From: Streptomyces typhae
GTDB lineage: Bacteria; Actinomycetota; Actinomycetes; Streptomycetales; Streptomycetaceae
Direction: 5' to 3'
Assembly (NCBI RefSeq): GCF_009755605.1
Contig: NZ_WPNZ01000013.1
Span: forward strand, 186,001-250,000
Length of the DNA stretch: 64,000 bases
Both the position numbers and the translations under genes were made by a program. The notes under the pieces are model-generated. The model ran no database searches. It was not told where the DNA came from and saw only the letters and a program-made list of their open reading frames with translations. Positions 1 through 7,576 of this stretch are shown in pieces; the stretch's first letter is position 1; every line of letters starts with the position of its first letter.

Positions 1-48
1 GTCCCCGTACCGCGAAGGCCTGGCCGGGCTCGCACCGCGAAGGCCCGG

Positions 49-80
49 GTCCGGCCCCGGTGACGATGCCGGGGCCGGAC
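49..80. terminator. Strong hairpin, likely terminator
   Basis: A perfect 12-bp inverted repeat (GTCCGGCCCCGG at 49-60, complement at 69-80) encloses an 8-nt loop. It lies in a gene-free edge and is probably the terminator of a gene to the left of the window. There is no T-tract, as is usual in high-GC actinomycetes. Confidence 0.5.
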
Positions 81-127
81 GCGGGCCGGTCGGCGGCCGG
101 GAAGACGGACCCCGGCCGGAGAGGGGA

Positions 128-149
128 GCCGGACCACCTGCGGTCCGGC
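128..149 (-). terminator. Hairpin downstream of surface protein
   Basis: An 8-bp perfect stem (GCCGGACC / GGTCCGGC) with a 6-nt loop begins 25 bp beyond the stop codon of the gene ending at 174. The position fits a rho-independent terminator for that gene. Confidence 0.4.
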
Positions 150-173
150 CGTGGGGGAGTCCCGCAGACCGGG

Positions 174-695
174 TCAGTACCGGTCGCGGGCCGTACGGCG
201 GCGCACGAACCAGACACCGCCCGCCGCGGCCACGGCCACCATGGCCCCGCCCGCGGCGAGCGTGAGCGTGCCGTAGTCCTCGACCGCGCCACCGACGCCG
301 CCGCGCACACCGCGGGGCGCCGTCGTCGACGAGACCGTCGGCGTAGACGTCGGCCTGGTGCCGACCGTCACGCTCTGTGAACCCGCCGCCGAGCCGTCCG
401 CGCAGATGACCGCCACCGTATGGGTGCCGGGTGCGACGTTCGGCCAGGACGCGGTACCGCCCGAGAGCTCGGCCTGCCGCCCCGAGGCGAAGCTGGCGGT
501 GCCGTTGCTCATCAGCGCCGCCTTGCCGCCGTCGGTGCACGCGGCCGTGGTGACCTGCACGGTCGACCCGTTGACGGTCACGGTGATCCCCGGACCCGCG
601 ACCGCCGCGGGGGCGGAGAGTGCCAGCGGAAGTGCGATGGCGGCGACGGTCAGTGCGGAGCGCGGAGAAAGCAGCGATATCTGGGTGGTGCGCAT
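174..695 (-). CDS. Secreted, membrane-anchored surface protein
   Basis: Protein of 173 residues. The start is ATG at 695, after a GGAGGGAAG ribosome site. Residues 1-33 are a signal peptide (MRTTQ start, hydrophobic core, AxA cleavage near APAAVAG). The mature part is a single small beta-type domain with two cysteines (TTAACTDGG and AVICADG), then a Thr/Ser/Pro-rich linker, then a C-terminal hydrophobic helix (AAGGAMVAVAAAGGVWF) followed by RRR. It is therefore probably held in the membrane with the domain outside. No LPXTG motif is visible. The function is unknown. An open frame continues upstream but lacks coding character. Confidence 0.7.
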   Translation of the reverse strand: MRTTQISLLSPRSALTVAAIALPLALSAPAAVAGPGITVTVNGSTVQVTTAACTDGGKAALMSNGTASFASGRQAELSGGTASWPNVAPGTHTVAVICADGSAAGSQSVTVGTRPTSTPTVSSTTAPRGVRGGVGGAVEDYGTLTLAAGGAMVAVAAAGGVWFVRRRTARDRY

Positions 696-909
696 GCGTC
701 TTCCCTCCGGTGGCACGGGAGGCGGTACGTCCCATGCGCCGCCGGAGTTGGGAAACGCCCGTGCTACCTGACGTCGAGCCAACGCGGCGCCGGCCCGCGC
801 CGCATGCGGACGGACGCCGGGCAGGTGACGGATTCCGTCGTCCGGCCGCAGGCCGAGCGGCCGCCGCGGCGGATCGGCGCGGACCGGCCCTGGGCGGCGA
901 CCGGACGCG

Positions 910-1863
910 TCACCAGGCCGGAGCGGACCGGAGCAGCAGGTCGCGGACGAGCTGGACGTGCGGATTCGCGGGAGTGCCGGGCCGCTGCGCGAGATAGCGG
1001 GTGTTGATCGGCGGGTCCTCGGGAAGCAGCAGCGGCACCACCGCCCCCGAGGCCAGCGCGTCCAGGCACAGATAGCGCGGCAGGACACTGACGCCCGCCC
1101 CCGCCACGACCGCCGCGAGCACCCCGCGGAGATCGGGCACCGTGATCACGGGCTCCTCCGTGAGCCGCTCACCGAAGACGTGCCACCAGTACCTGCGGGC
1201 GATCGGCAGGTCGTCGGCGTACGCGAGCAGCGGTACGTCACGCAGCGCGGCGGGCCCCTCGGCGGCGACCCGCCCCGGACCGACGCGCTCCGCCCAGGCG
1301 GGCGCGGCGACGAGCACGAACTCCTCGTCCGCGAGCGGCACCGCGACGAGCGTGCGCCCGCGCAGCCGGACCGTGGAGATCACCAGGTCGAAGCGGCCAC
1401 CGCGCAACCCGTCGAGCAGGTCGTCGGTCAGGCCCATGGTGACGCGCAGCCGGACGCCCCGACCGGTGAGCGGCGCGAGGGCGGGCAGCACCCGGGCGCA
1501 CACGAGCTCGGCGGGACCCGCGAGGTGCACCGGGTCCGGGCGCTTCTCGGCGGCGAGCGGGCCGCGGTCGGCCACCGCCGCGAGCGCGTCGATCGGGGCC
1601 GCCACCTGCGCGGCCAGCTCGTCGGCGACGGAGGTGGGGACGGCGCCGCGCGGCCTGCGCTCGAACAGCTCGCGCCCGAGCTGCTGCTCCAGGGAGCGGA
1701 TCTGCGTCGTCACCGTCGGCTGCGAGAGGCCGAGCACCCGTGCGGCGGCGGTGAACGAGCCGGAGCGGTGCACGGCGAGGAACGTACGGAGCAGCGACAG
1801 ATCGAGCGGCGCGCGCGACCGCCCCCGGCTCACGCCCGAGGCATCGGATTTCCTATGGGGCAT
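910..1863 (-). CDS. LysR-family transcriptional regulator
   Basis: About 317 residues. An N-terminal winged HTH (LDLSLLRTFLAVHRSGSFTA, then LSQPTVTTQIRSLEQQLG) is followed by a two-lobed effector-binding domain ending in LRGVLAAVVAGAGVSVLPRY and a short tail. This is the standard LysR layout and length. Two in-frame ATGs exist (1872 and 1863); I chose 1863, which has an AGGAT element upstream. The gene is divergent from the TetR-aldehyde dehydrogenase operon across a short region containing CTATKGG repeats, one of which overlaps its own start codons, so autoregulation is likely. The effector is unknown. Confidence 0.88.
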   Translation of the reverse strand: MPHRKSDASGVSRGRSRAPLDLSLLRTFLAVHRSGSFTAAARVLGLSQPTVTTQIRSLEQQLGRELFERRPRGAVPTSVADELAAQVAAPIDALAAVADRGPLAAEKRPDPVHLAGPAELVCARVLPALAPLTGRGVRLRVTMGLTDDLLDGLRGGRFDLVISTVRLRGRTLVAVPLADEEFVLVAAPAWAERVGPGRVAAEGPAALRDVPLLAYADDLPIARRYWWHVFGERLTEEPVITVPDLRGVLAAVVAGAGVSVLPRYLCLDALASGAVVPLLLPEDPPINTRYLAQRPGTPANPHVQLVRDLLLRSAPAW

Positions 1864-1891
1864 GCAGAACATCCTATTGGCCGTCTATGGG
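1853..1891. promoter_or_regulatory. Three CTATKGG repeats at lysR start
   Basis: CTATGGG (1853-1859), CTATTGG (1874-1880) and CTATGGG (1885-1891) lie in the same orientation, 21 and 11 bp apart, which is about two and one helical turns. They straddle the start of the LysR gene. Likely an autoregulatory site; this is inference from spacing only. Confidence 0.35.
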
Positions 1892-1921
1892 AGGGTCGCC
1901 TACCGTCGAGAGCACGGCAGC

Positions 1922-1947
1922 CTGACGTTCTGCGCGCAGAACGTCAG
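1922..1947. promoter_or_regulatory. 26-bp perfect palindrome, TetR operator
   Basis: The half-site CTGACGTTCTGCG (1922-1934) is followed directly by its exact complement (1935-1947). It ends 33 bp before the ATG of the TetR gene. TetR repressors bind palindromes of this kind beside their own gene, so this is the probable self-operator controlling the tetR-aldehyde dehydrogenase operon. Confidence 0.7.
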
Positions 1948-1979
1948 CAAGTTCAACAAGTAAGGAATCGGCTGGAGCC

Positions 1980-2585
1980 ATGGCGACCGACCGACTCGGC
2001 GACGTCCTCGACGCCACCTACACCTGCCTGACCAGATACGGCGTGCGGCGCACCACGGTGGACGACATCGCGGGCGAGATGGGCGTCTCGCGGTCGGCGG
2101 TGTACCAGTACGTGCGCGGCAAGGACGACGCGGTCCGCCGTCTCGCCCGCCGCCTGCACGACCGGGCCCTGGAGCGGGCCGAGGCGGCGGCGGTGTCCGA
2201 CGCGCCGACCGCCGAGCGCGTCCACGGCATCCTGGCCGCCAAGCTCGGCCTGGTCCTGGACCTCGTCGGTGGCTCGCCGCACACCGCCGAACTCGTCGAC
2301 ACCAAGGCGCGGCTCTCCGGCGACATCTGCGACGCCTTCACCGAACGGCTGCGGGAGCTGCTCACGGCGCAGTTCGCGGCGGCGGGCGCGCGCGGCGCGG
2401 GCGGCGCGGTCGATGGCGCCCCCGCCCGTGCCGCCGACATCTGCCTCGCCCTCGTCATCGGTCTGGAGTCCACGCCCGACGGGGCGAACCTGCTGCGCCC
2501 CGCCACCGACGCCCTGCTCACCGGGCTCCTGCCGGCCCCTTCAACGACACCCGTACCGTCAGCCACATCCCTGAGGAACTCATGA
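1980..2585 (+). CDS. TetR-family transcriptional repressor
   Basis: 201 residues. The N-terminal HTH (YGVRRTTVDDIAGEMGVSRS, then AVYQYVRGKDDAVR) is typical of TetR. The rest is an all-helical ligand domain with an Ala/Gly-rich patch near residues 130-145. Its stop overlaps the aldehyde dehydrogenase start as ATGA (2582-2585), so the two are translationally coupled and probably co-regulated. A 26-bp palindrome lies 33 bp upstream. The likely role is repression of the operon until an aldehyde or a related compound is present; that ligand is inferred only from the partner gene. Confidence 0.92.
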   Translation: MATDRLGDVLDATYTCLTRYGVRRTTVDDIAGEMGVSRSAVYQYVRGKDDAVRRLARRLHDRALERAEAAAVSDAPTAERVHGILAAKLGLVLDLVGGSPHTAELVDTKARLSGDICDAFTERLRELLTAQFAAAGARGAGGAVDGAPARAADICLALVIGLESTPDGANLLRPATDALLTGLLPAPSTTPVPSATSLRNS

Positions 2586-3922
2586 ACGACGACAGCACCC
2601 CCACGCACGGCCCCGAGGACCCGAGCGCCCTGGTGGCCCGCCTGCGCGCCACCTTCCGCTCCGGCCGCACCCGCCCCCTGGCCTGGCGCAAGCAGCAGCT
2701 CACGCGTCTGCGCGAGCTGCTCACCGAGCACCGCGAGGACATCGCGGACGCCCTGCACGCGGACCTCGGCAAGCCGCGCGCCGAGGCCTACCGCTCCGAG
2801 ATCGACTTCTCCGTACGGGAGATCGACCACACCCTGGAGCATCTGGAGGAGTGGCTGCGCCCGGAGTCCGTCGACGTCAGCGGCGTCTTCGGGGACCGGG
2901 CGAGCGCGGGCACGCAGTACGACCCGCTGGGCGTCGTCCTCGTCGTCGCGCCGTGGAACTACCCCGTGCAACTGCTGCTCGTCCCCGTGGCCGGTGCGCT
3001 CGCCGCGGGCAACTCGGTGGTCGTCAAGCCCAGCGAGATGGCACCCGCCACCTCCACCGTGATCGCCCGGCTGCTGCCGCGCTACCTGGACACGGACGCC
3101 GTCGCCGTCGTCGAGGGCGGCGTGCCCGAGACCACGGACCTGCTCGCCCAGCGCTTCGACCACATCTTCTACACCGGCAACGGCGCCGTCGGCCGGATCG
3201 TCATGCGTGCCGCGGCCGAGCACCTGACCCCGGTCACCCTCGAACTGGGCGGCAAGTCACCGGCGTTCGTCGACGCCGGAGTGAACACCGCGGAGGTCGC
3301 CCGCCGTCTGGCCCGCACCAAGTTCGCCAACGCGGGGCAGACCTGCGTCGCCCCCGACTACGTCCTGACCGACCCCACGACCGCCCGCGCCCTGGAAGCC
3401 GCCCTGACGGAGGCGATCGAGGAGCAGTACGGTGCGGACCCGGCGGCGTCGGACGCGTACGGCCGCATCGTCAACGAGCGGCACTTCGACCGGCTCACGG
3501 GCCTGCTCGGCTCGGGCCGCGTCGTGACCGGCGGGCAGACCGACCGCGCCGCCAAGTACATCGCGCCGACCGTGCTCGCCGGGGTGCGCCCCGACGAGCC
3601 GGTCATGCGGGAGGAGATCTTCGGCCCCGTCCTGCCGATCGTCGAGGTGGACGGCCTCGACGAGGCGATCGACTTCATCAACGACCGGGACAAGCCGCTC
3701 GCCCTGTACGCCTTCACCGACTCCGACGGCACCCGGGAGCGGCTGGCCGCGGAGACGTCGTCGGGCGGGCTCGGGTTCGGCCTGCCGATGGCCCATCTCT
3801 CCGTACCCGAGCTGCCGTTCGGCGGCGTCGGCGAGAGCGGGCTCGGCGCCTACCACGGCCCGCACTCGATCGCGACCTTCAGCCACCGCAAGGCACGCCT
3901 GGATGTGCCGCTGCCCGCCTGA
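2582..3922 (+). CDS. Aldehyde dehydrogenase, ALDH3/coniferyl type
   Basis: 446 residues, NAD(P)-dependent oxidation of an aldehyde to the acid. Visible motifs are APWNYPVQLLLVPVAGALAA, the cofactor segment ending VVVKPSE, the general-base Glu in TLELGGKSP (about residue 221), and the catalytic Cys in FANAGQTCVAPD (about residue 256). The short length and the GAVGRIVMRAAAEHLTPVTL region resemble ALDH3-like and coniferyl aldehyde dehydrogenases rather than the 480-500-residue ALDH1/2 class. TGAGGAACTC precedes the ATG, which overlaps the tetR stop by 4 bp. The substrate cannot be read from the sequence. Confidence 0.92.
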   Translation: MNDDSTPTHGPEDPSALVARLRATFRSGRTRPLAWRKQQLTRLRELLTEHREDIADALHADLGKPRAEAYRSEIDFSVREIDHTLEHLEEWLRPESVDVSGVFGDRASAGTQYDPLGVVLVVAPWNYPVQLLLVPVAGALAAGNSVVVKPSEMAPATSTVIARLLPRYLDTDAVAVVEGGVPETTDLLAQRFDHIFYTGNGAVGRIVMRAAAEHLTPVTLELGGKSPAFVDAGVNTAEVARRLARTKFANAGQTCVAPDYVLTDPTTARALEAALTEAIEEQYGADPAASDAYGRIVNERHFDRLTGLLGSGRVVTGGQTDRAAKYIAPTVLAGVRPDEPVMREEIFGPVLPIVEVDGLDEAIDFINDRDKPLALYAFTDSDGTRERLAAETSSGGLGFGLPMAHLSVPELPFGGVGESGLGAYHGPHSIATFSHRKARLDVPLPA

Positions 3923-3950
3923 GCCCCCCGGCCGCCACGACGGCCCGGCG

Positions 3951-4403
3951 TCACCGCTCCGCGGCGAGCGGCGGCGCCAGGCCGTCGGCTACCAGGCCCG
4001 CGTACACGGCCTCGCCGAGCGCCCGCACCGCCGACTGCGGACGCACCATGACCGTGAACTCCTTGATCCGGCCGTCCTCGTCGAAGTGCAGCAGGTCGAT
4101 GCCGTGGATCTCCTTGCCGTTCACCGTCGTACGGAACAGCAGCACGGCGGACTCCGCCTCGCTGCCGTCGTAGCTGGTCCGCGCCGCGCCCTCGTACGAC
4201 CCGACGTACCGGAAGTCCTCGAAGAGACGCAGCAGCACCCCGAAGAGCCCCATGACCGACTCGCGGCCCTCGAAGGGCTGGAACTTCACCGGGCTGTAGA
4301 GCCGGATGTCCGGCGTGAACAGCTCCTCGATCGAGGAGAGCGCACGCTTCTCGACGGCTTCGCGGAAGCGGGCGGCGGTGTCGGCGCCTTGCGCTGTGCT
4401 CAT
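3951..4403 (-). CDS. SnoaL-like/NTF2-fold protein
   Basis: About 150 residues with the alpha+beta cone pattern of the SnoaL-like family: AARFREAVEKRALSSIEELF, then DIRLYSPVKFQPFEGRESVM, then IHGIDLLHFDEDGRIKEFTV. The ATG at 4403 has an AGAGG site at a good distance; an upstream ATG at 4436 lacks one. Family members are small cyclases, isomerases or steroid-isomerase-like proteins, and many have no known activity. The gene is divergent from a PadR regulator across an AT-rich spacer, so it is the likely PadR target. It ends 28 bp from the convergent aldehyde dehydrogenase. Confidence 0.8.
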   Translation of the reverse strand: MSTAQGADTAARFREAVEKRALSSIEELFTPDIRLYSPVKFQPFEGRESVMGLFGVLLRLFEDFRYVGSYEGAARTSYDGSEAESAVLLFRTTVNGKEIHGIDLLHFDEDGRIKEFTVMVRPQSAVRALGEAVYAGLVADGLAPPLAAER

Positions 4404-4429
4404 GGAGAACCTCTTCGAGGAGCTGGCCA

Positions 4430-4447
4430 TAGTCAAGAATATGACTA
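4430..4447. promoter_or_regulatory. TAGTCA-N6-TGACTA inverted repeat
   Basis: A perfect inverted repeat of 6-bp arms lies in the only AT-rich stretch here, between the divergent SnoaL-like and PadR genes, 27 bp upstream of the SnoaL-like start. A PadR operator is the natural inference, though it does not match the best-known ATGT-N8-ACAT form. Confidence 0.4.
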
Positions 4448-4541
4448 CTCTGATTCTTTACTATGATGGCGGAGCGCGGCAGGACGGACAAGACAGGACG
4501 GACAAGAAGCGCGTGGCGGACCGAACGAGAACGGGGTGACC

Positions 4542-5114
4542 ATGGCTCTGCGGCACGCGGTGCTCGCGGCGCTGCTCGACGGCGAGTTCAGCGGCTATCA
4601 GCTCGCCAAGGGCTTCGACATCGGCGTGGCCAACTTCTGGCACGCGTTGCCGCAGCAGCTGTACGCGGAACTGTCGCGCCTGGAGGACGAGGGGCTCGTC
4701 GCCGGGCGCGAGGTGGTGCAGGAGGGGCGGCCGAACAAGCGGATGTTCCACGTCACGGAGGCGGGCGTCGCGGAACTCGAGCGGTTCGCCACGACACCCG
4801 CCAAGCCGTCCTTCATCAGGGACGACCTGCTGGTCAAGGTGCAGGCCGTCGACGGCGTCGACCCGGCCCCGGTGATCGCGCAGCTCCAGGAGCGGGCGGC
4901 GGTCGCCGAGGCCAAGGCCGAGGTCCTCGGCAAGCTCCTGGTGCGGCTGCGCGGGGCGGCGGACGAGGAGGAGTTCCTGCGCACGGGCAGGCGGATCGGG
5001 CCCTATCTGACGTGCAGGCGCGGCCTCGCCTTCGAGCGCGAGACGTACGACTGGTGTCTGCGGACGGCGGAGGTCCTGCGTCAGCGGGTGGTGACGGTCC
5101 GCTCGGGGGAGTAG
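4542..5114 (+). CDS. PadR-family transcriptional regulator
   Basis: About 190 residues. A winged HTH (LRHAVLAALLDGEFSGYQLA, LPQQLYAELSRLEDEGLV, then a wing GRPNKRMFHVTEAGVAELER) is followed by a helical dimerisation region of the Vir C-terminal type. I prefer the ATG at 4542 over the GTG at 4536 because it lies 6 nt after GGGG. Its 3' end overlaps the convergent fibronectin-III gene by 34 bp. It probably represses the divergent SnoaL-like gene and itself. Confidence 0.88.
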   Translation: MALRHAVLAALLDGEFSGYQLAKGFDIGVANFWHALPQQLYAELSRLEDEGLVAGREVVQEGRPNKRMFHVTEAGVAELERFATTPAKPSFIRDDLLVKVQAVDGVDPAPVIAQLQERAAVAEAKAEVLGKLLVRLRGAADEEEFLRTGRRIGPYLTCRRGLAFERETYDWCLRTAEVLRQRVVTVRSGE

Positions 5115-6085
5115 CCGCCCCAGGTGCCGTCGGGCAGCTTGGCGCGCAGCTTCACGCGGTGCGTCGCACCCGCCTCCCGGCCCACGTAGAAGCTGTGCTT
5201 GGCCTTGTCCGTCGGTGTCTCGCCGCCGAAGACCAGCGAGGTGGCGTTCCGGCCGTCCAGATGGATCTGGTACTCCGTCACCGCGCCGCCGGTGCGCGGC
5301 GGCGTCCAGGCGAGGTCGATGTAGTACGCCTTGTCGGACGAGCGGTGCGTACGGGCCCTGAAGTCCGCCGGGGCCGTGGCGCGTCCGCTGTCCTTGCCCG
5401 CGGCGGTGGTGACGCGCACGGCCGGGCTCGCGGGGGAGAAGTTGTCGGCGGCGTCGCGCGCCTTGACCGTGAATGTGTACGTGGTGCCCGGCCGCAGACC
5501 GGTGATCAGCGTGTCCGTGGTGCCCCCGCCGACGCTGTGGATCTTCGAACCGCCCTGGTAGACCTCGTACGAGGCGATGCTGCGGTTGTCCTTGGACTTC
5601 CCCCAGGCCAGGGTCGCCGCGTGCCCGCCCTCGGCCGCGCCGCGCAGGGTGCCGGGCCGGGACGGGGCCTTGCGGTCGGCGGCCGTGGCCGCGGGCGTGC
5701 TGACCTTCAGCTTCCTGCTGTCGGGGCTCACGTTGCCCTTGGTGTCGCGGGCACGTACGGAGAAGACGTAGGTGGACGACGGCTTCAGCCCGGTGATGTC
5801 GACCATGTGCTGGTCGGCCGCGACGTCCTTGACCTTGTCGGTGCCGCGGTAGACCTCGTAGCCGCCGATGTCCGTCCCGTCGGTGGTGCTGTTCCACATC
5901 ACGTGCACGGAGGTGGCGCTGCCCGCCTGCACGGTGAGGCCGCGCGGCGCGGAGGGCAGCCGGGTGCCCTCGCTCTCGCCACCGCCCCAGGCGCAGGAAC
6001 TCACCCCGCAGACGACAGCGGTGACGAGGAGGCAGGCGGTCCGGAGGGGGAGTGCGTGGCGGGGCGGGTGGGGGGTCCGTCGCAC
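5081..6085 (-). CDS. Lipoprotein with three fibronectin type III domains
   Basis: About 334 residues. GTG at 6085 is preceded by GGAAGG at 8 nt; longer starts would run into the DasR-like palindrome. A basic N-terminus and hydrophobic stretch lead to the lipobox-like VSSC near residue 30. Three FN3 domains follow at roughly 45-135, 140-230 and 240-334, recognisable by repeated GYEVYRG / SYEVYQG and LKPSSTYVFSVRARD / LRPGTTYTFTVKARD. FN3 repeats are typical linkers of actinomycete chitinases and other glycan-degrading enzymes, but no catalytic domain is present. The upstream DasR-like site supports a role in chitin or amino-sugar handling. Confidence 0.85.
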   Translation of the reverse strand: MRRTPHPPRHALPLRTACLLVTAVVCGVSSCAWGGGESEGTRLPSAPRGLTVQAGSATSVHVMWNSTTDGTDIGGYEVYRGTDKVKDVAADQHMVDITGLKPSSTYVFSVRARDTKGNVSPDSRKLKVSTPAATAADRKAPSRPGTLRGAAEGGHAATLAWGKSKDNRSIASYEVYQGGSKIHSVGGGTTDTLITGLRPGTTYTFTVKARDAADNFSPASPAVRVTTAAGKDSGRATAPADFRARTHRSSDKAYYIDLAWTPPRTGGAVTEYQIHLDGRNATSLVFGGETPTDKAKHSFYVGREAGATHRVKLRAKLPDGTWGGYSPERTVTTR

Positions 6086-6107
6086 GGTGGTGCCTTCCAC
6101 TCGACAC

Positions 6108-6125
6108 AATTGGTCCGGACCAATT
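6108..6125. promoter_or_regulatory. DasR-like palindrome (dre)
   Basis: AATTGGTCCGGACCAATT is a perfect 18-bp palindrome 22 bp upstream of the FN3 lipoprotein start. Its core TGGTCCGGACCA differs from the DasR consensus TGGTCTAGACCA at the two central-flanking positions. Known DasR targets include chitinase and N-acetylglucosamine uptake genes. Confidence 0.5.
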
Positions 6126-6184
6126 TGGCAGGAGTGATGGGGTCACATCAAGAGGGGAGGGCCAAGCACATGGGCCGAGCTGCA

Positions 6185-6242
6185 TGGAGCGGAGCGGAGT
6201 GGAGTGGAGCGGAGTGGAGTGGAGTGGAGTGGAGCGGAGTGG
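6185..6242. repeat. GGAGT/GGAGC pentanucleotide array
   Basis: About 11 tandem 5-bp units of GGAGT or GGAGC in the gap between the FN3 gene's promoter and the dhaM 3' end. No gene covers it. Confidence 0.9.
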
Positions 6243-6244
6243 TG

Positions 6245-6284
6245 GCCGTGCGGGTTCACACGTAGTAGCCGTGCGGGTTCACAC
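6245..6284. repeat. 17-bp direct repeat at dhaM stop
   Basis: GCCGTGCGGGTTCACAC occurs at 6245-6261 and again at 6268-6284. The second copy includes the dhaM stop codon, so the 3' end of the gene has been duplicated. Confidence 0.85.
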
Positions 6285-6749
6285 CTTCCGGTACCCGTAC
6301 GCCTCTTGCGCCGCCTTCTCCACCGCCGCGATGTCCGCGCCCGCCGAGGCCGTCACGACGGCCGCGACCGCGCCCTCGACGAAGGGCGCGTCGACGAGCC
6401 GTGCCCCGTCCGGGAGTTCGCCGCCGTCGGCGATCAGGGCCTTGACCGTCAGGACGGCGCTGCCGAGGTCGACGAGGAGCGCGACGCCCGCGCCCCGGTC
6501 GACGCGGCGCGCGGCGGCGGTGATCAGCTCGGAGCTGGTGCCGAGACCGCCGTCCCGCGTGCCGCCGGCGGCGGACACCGGTGCGGTGGCGCCGCCCGCG
6601 AGGCCGCCCGCGAGGCCGCCCGCGAGGCCGCCCGCGAGGCCGCCCGCGAGGCCGCCCGCAAGGCCGCCCGCGAGGGCCGCCACGGAATCGGCTACGGGGC
6701 CGCTGTGGGAGACGAGGACGATGCCCACGAGGGGCTTGCGGTCACTCAT
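6279..6749 (-). CDS. dhaM: Dihydroxyacetone kinase phosphotransfer subunit DhaM
   Basis: 156 residues. PTS EIIA-Man-like subunit that passes phosphate from HPr to ADP bound on DhaL in PEP-dependent dihydroxyacetone phosphorylation. GIVLVSHS near residues 9-16 holds the phospho-accepting His. VALLVDLGSAVLTVKAL and DAPFVEGAVAAVV are family signatures. It lacks the HPr and EI-like extensions of long DhaM forms. An Ala-Gly-Gly-Leu repeat (about seven copies, residues 26-53) is inserted just after the active-site strand, where normal DhaM has a few residues. Its ATG overlaps the dhaL stop by 8 bp. Last gene of dhaK-dhaL-dhaM. Confidence 0.93.
   Translation of the reverse strand: MSDRKPLVGIVLVSHSGPVADSVAALAGGLAGGLAGGLAGGLAGGLAGGLAGGATAPVSAAGGTRDGGLGTSSELITAAARRVDRGAGVALLVDLGSAVLTVKALIADGGELPDGARLVDAPFVEGAVAAVVTASAGADIAAVEKAAQEAYGYRKV
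6591..6674. repeat. Seven 12-bp units inside dhaM
   Basis: GCCGCCCGCGAG is repeated seven times in a row (one copy has CAAG). On the coding strand it is translated as repeated Ala-Gly-Gly-Leu. The unit length keeps frame, so copy-number change alters a loop length without breaking the gene. Confidence 0.95.
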
Positions 6750-7449
6750 GACCGCCCCTTCCTGCTACACCCTCTGTTCCCTCTGCTCCTTCTGCTGCCT
6801 CTGTTCTTTCTGCTCTCTCTGCTCTCTCGGTCTCCGCCGTCTCGGCCAATGTCTCGAAGAGCAGGGCGGAGGAGGCCGCTCCCGGGTCCTGGTGGCCGAT
6901 GCTGCGCTCGCCCAGGTAGCTCGCCCTGCCCTTGCGGGCCTGGAGCGGAACGGTCGCGAGGGCGCCCTGGACGGCGGCCTCCGCGGCCGCGGCGAAGGAC
7001 GAGGGGAGTGCGTCGACCGCAGGCACCAGGGCGTCCAGCATGGTCTTGTCGCCGGGAGCGGCACCGCCGAGCTGGGCCACCGCGTCGGCCCCGGCCCGCA
7101 GCGCGTCGGCGAGATCACCCCTGGCGACCCGGGGAGCGTCGCCGAGCGCCCTGCCCGTGCGACGCAGGAGCGTGCCGTACAGCGGACCGGACGCGCCGCC
7201 CACGGTGGAGATCAACTGTCGCCCCGCCAGGCTCAGGACGGCGCCGGGAGTGTCCGGCGGCTCCTTCTCCAACGTGTTCTCCAACGTGCTCTCCAACGTG
7301 GCGACGACGGCCGTGAAGCCGCGCCGGAGGTTGCTGCCGTGGTCGGCGTCGCCGATGGGGGAGTCCAGCTCGGTGAGCCGGTCCGCCTCACGGTCGACGG
7401 CTGCGGCGGCCGCGGCGAGCCAGCGGCGGAAGAAGGCGGCGTCGAGCAC
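6742..7449 (-). CDS. dhaL: Dihydroxyacetone kinase ADP-binding subunit DhaL
   Basis: 235 residues. Carries the nucleotide; the metal-binding Asp cluster is in LDSPIGDADHGSNLRRGF (residues 29-46). STVGGASGPLYGTL and PGDKTMLDALVPA are also diagnostic. The start is GTG at 7449, after AAGGAG. The protein has a longer than usual tail of about 30 residues (ETERAERAERTEAAEGAEG...) that is low-complexity and clearly expanded, plus a small LESTLENTLEKE duplication near residues 52-63. It acts with DhaK and DhaM in the cytosol, feeding glycerol-derived dihydroxyacetone into glycolysis. Confidence 0.93.
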   Translation of the reverse strand: MLDAAFFRRWLAAAAAAVDREADRLTELDSPIGDADHGSNLRRGFTAVVATLESTLENTLEKEPPDTPGAVLSLAGRQLISTVGGASGPLYGTLLRRTGRALGDAPRVARGDLADALRAGADAVAQLGGAAPGDKTMLDALVPAVDALPSSFAAAAEAAVQGALATVPLQARKGRASYLGERSIGHQDPGAASSALLFETLAETAETERAERAERTEAAEGAEGTEGVAGRGGHE

Positions 7450-7480
7450 GGGAACTCCTTGCGTCGGCGGGGCGGGGGTT

Positions 7481-7576
7481 CGGCTGCCCGCGGGGGCGGA
7501 CGGTCTCGGCTCCCTGCGGGACCGGGCGGGGCCCGGCTGCCCGCGGGGCCAGGACGGGCTCGGCTCCCCGCAGGGT
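7481..7576. repeat. Four imperfect CGGCTSCCNGCRGGG copies
   Basis: Units begin at 7481, 7507, 7534 and 7561, about 27 bp apart, filling the dhaK-dhaL gap. Each can form a small CCCGCGGG-type stem. They might act in mRNA processing between the cistrons, or simply be an expanded spacer. Confidence 0.6.

Noticed and set aside
174..1088. Extended start for the surface protein gene
   Set aside because: The upstream part of the frame overlaps the LysR gene antisense and lacks codon bias; the signal peptide starts at 695 after a good ribosome site.
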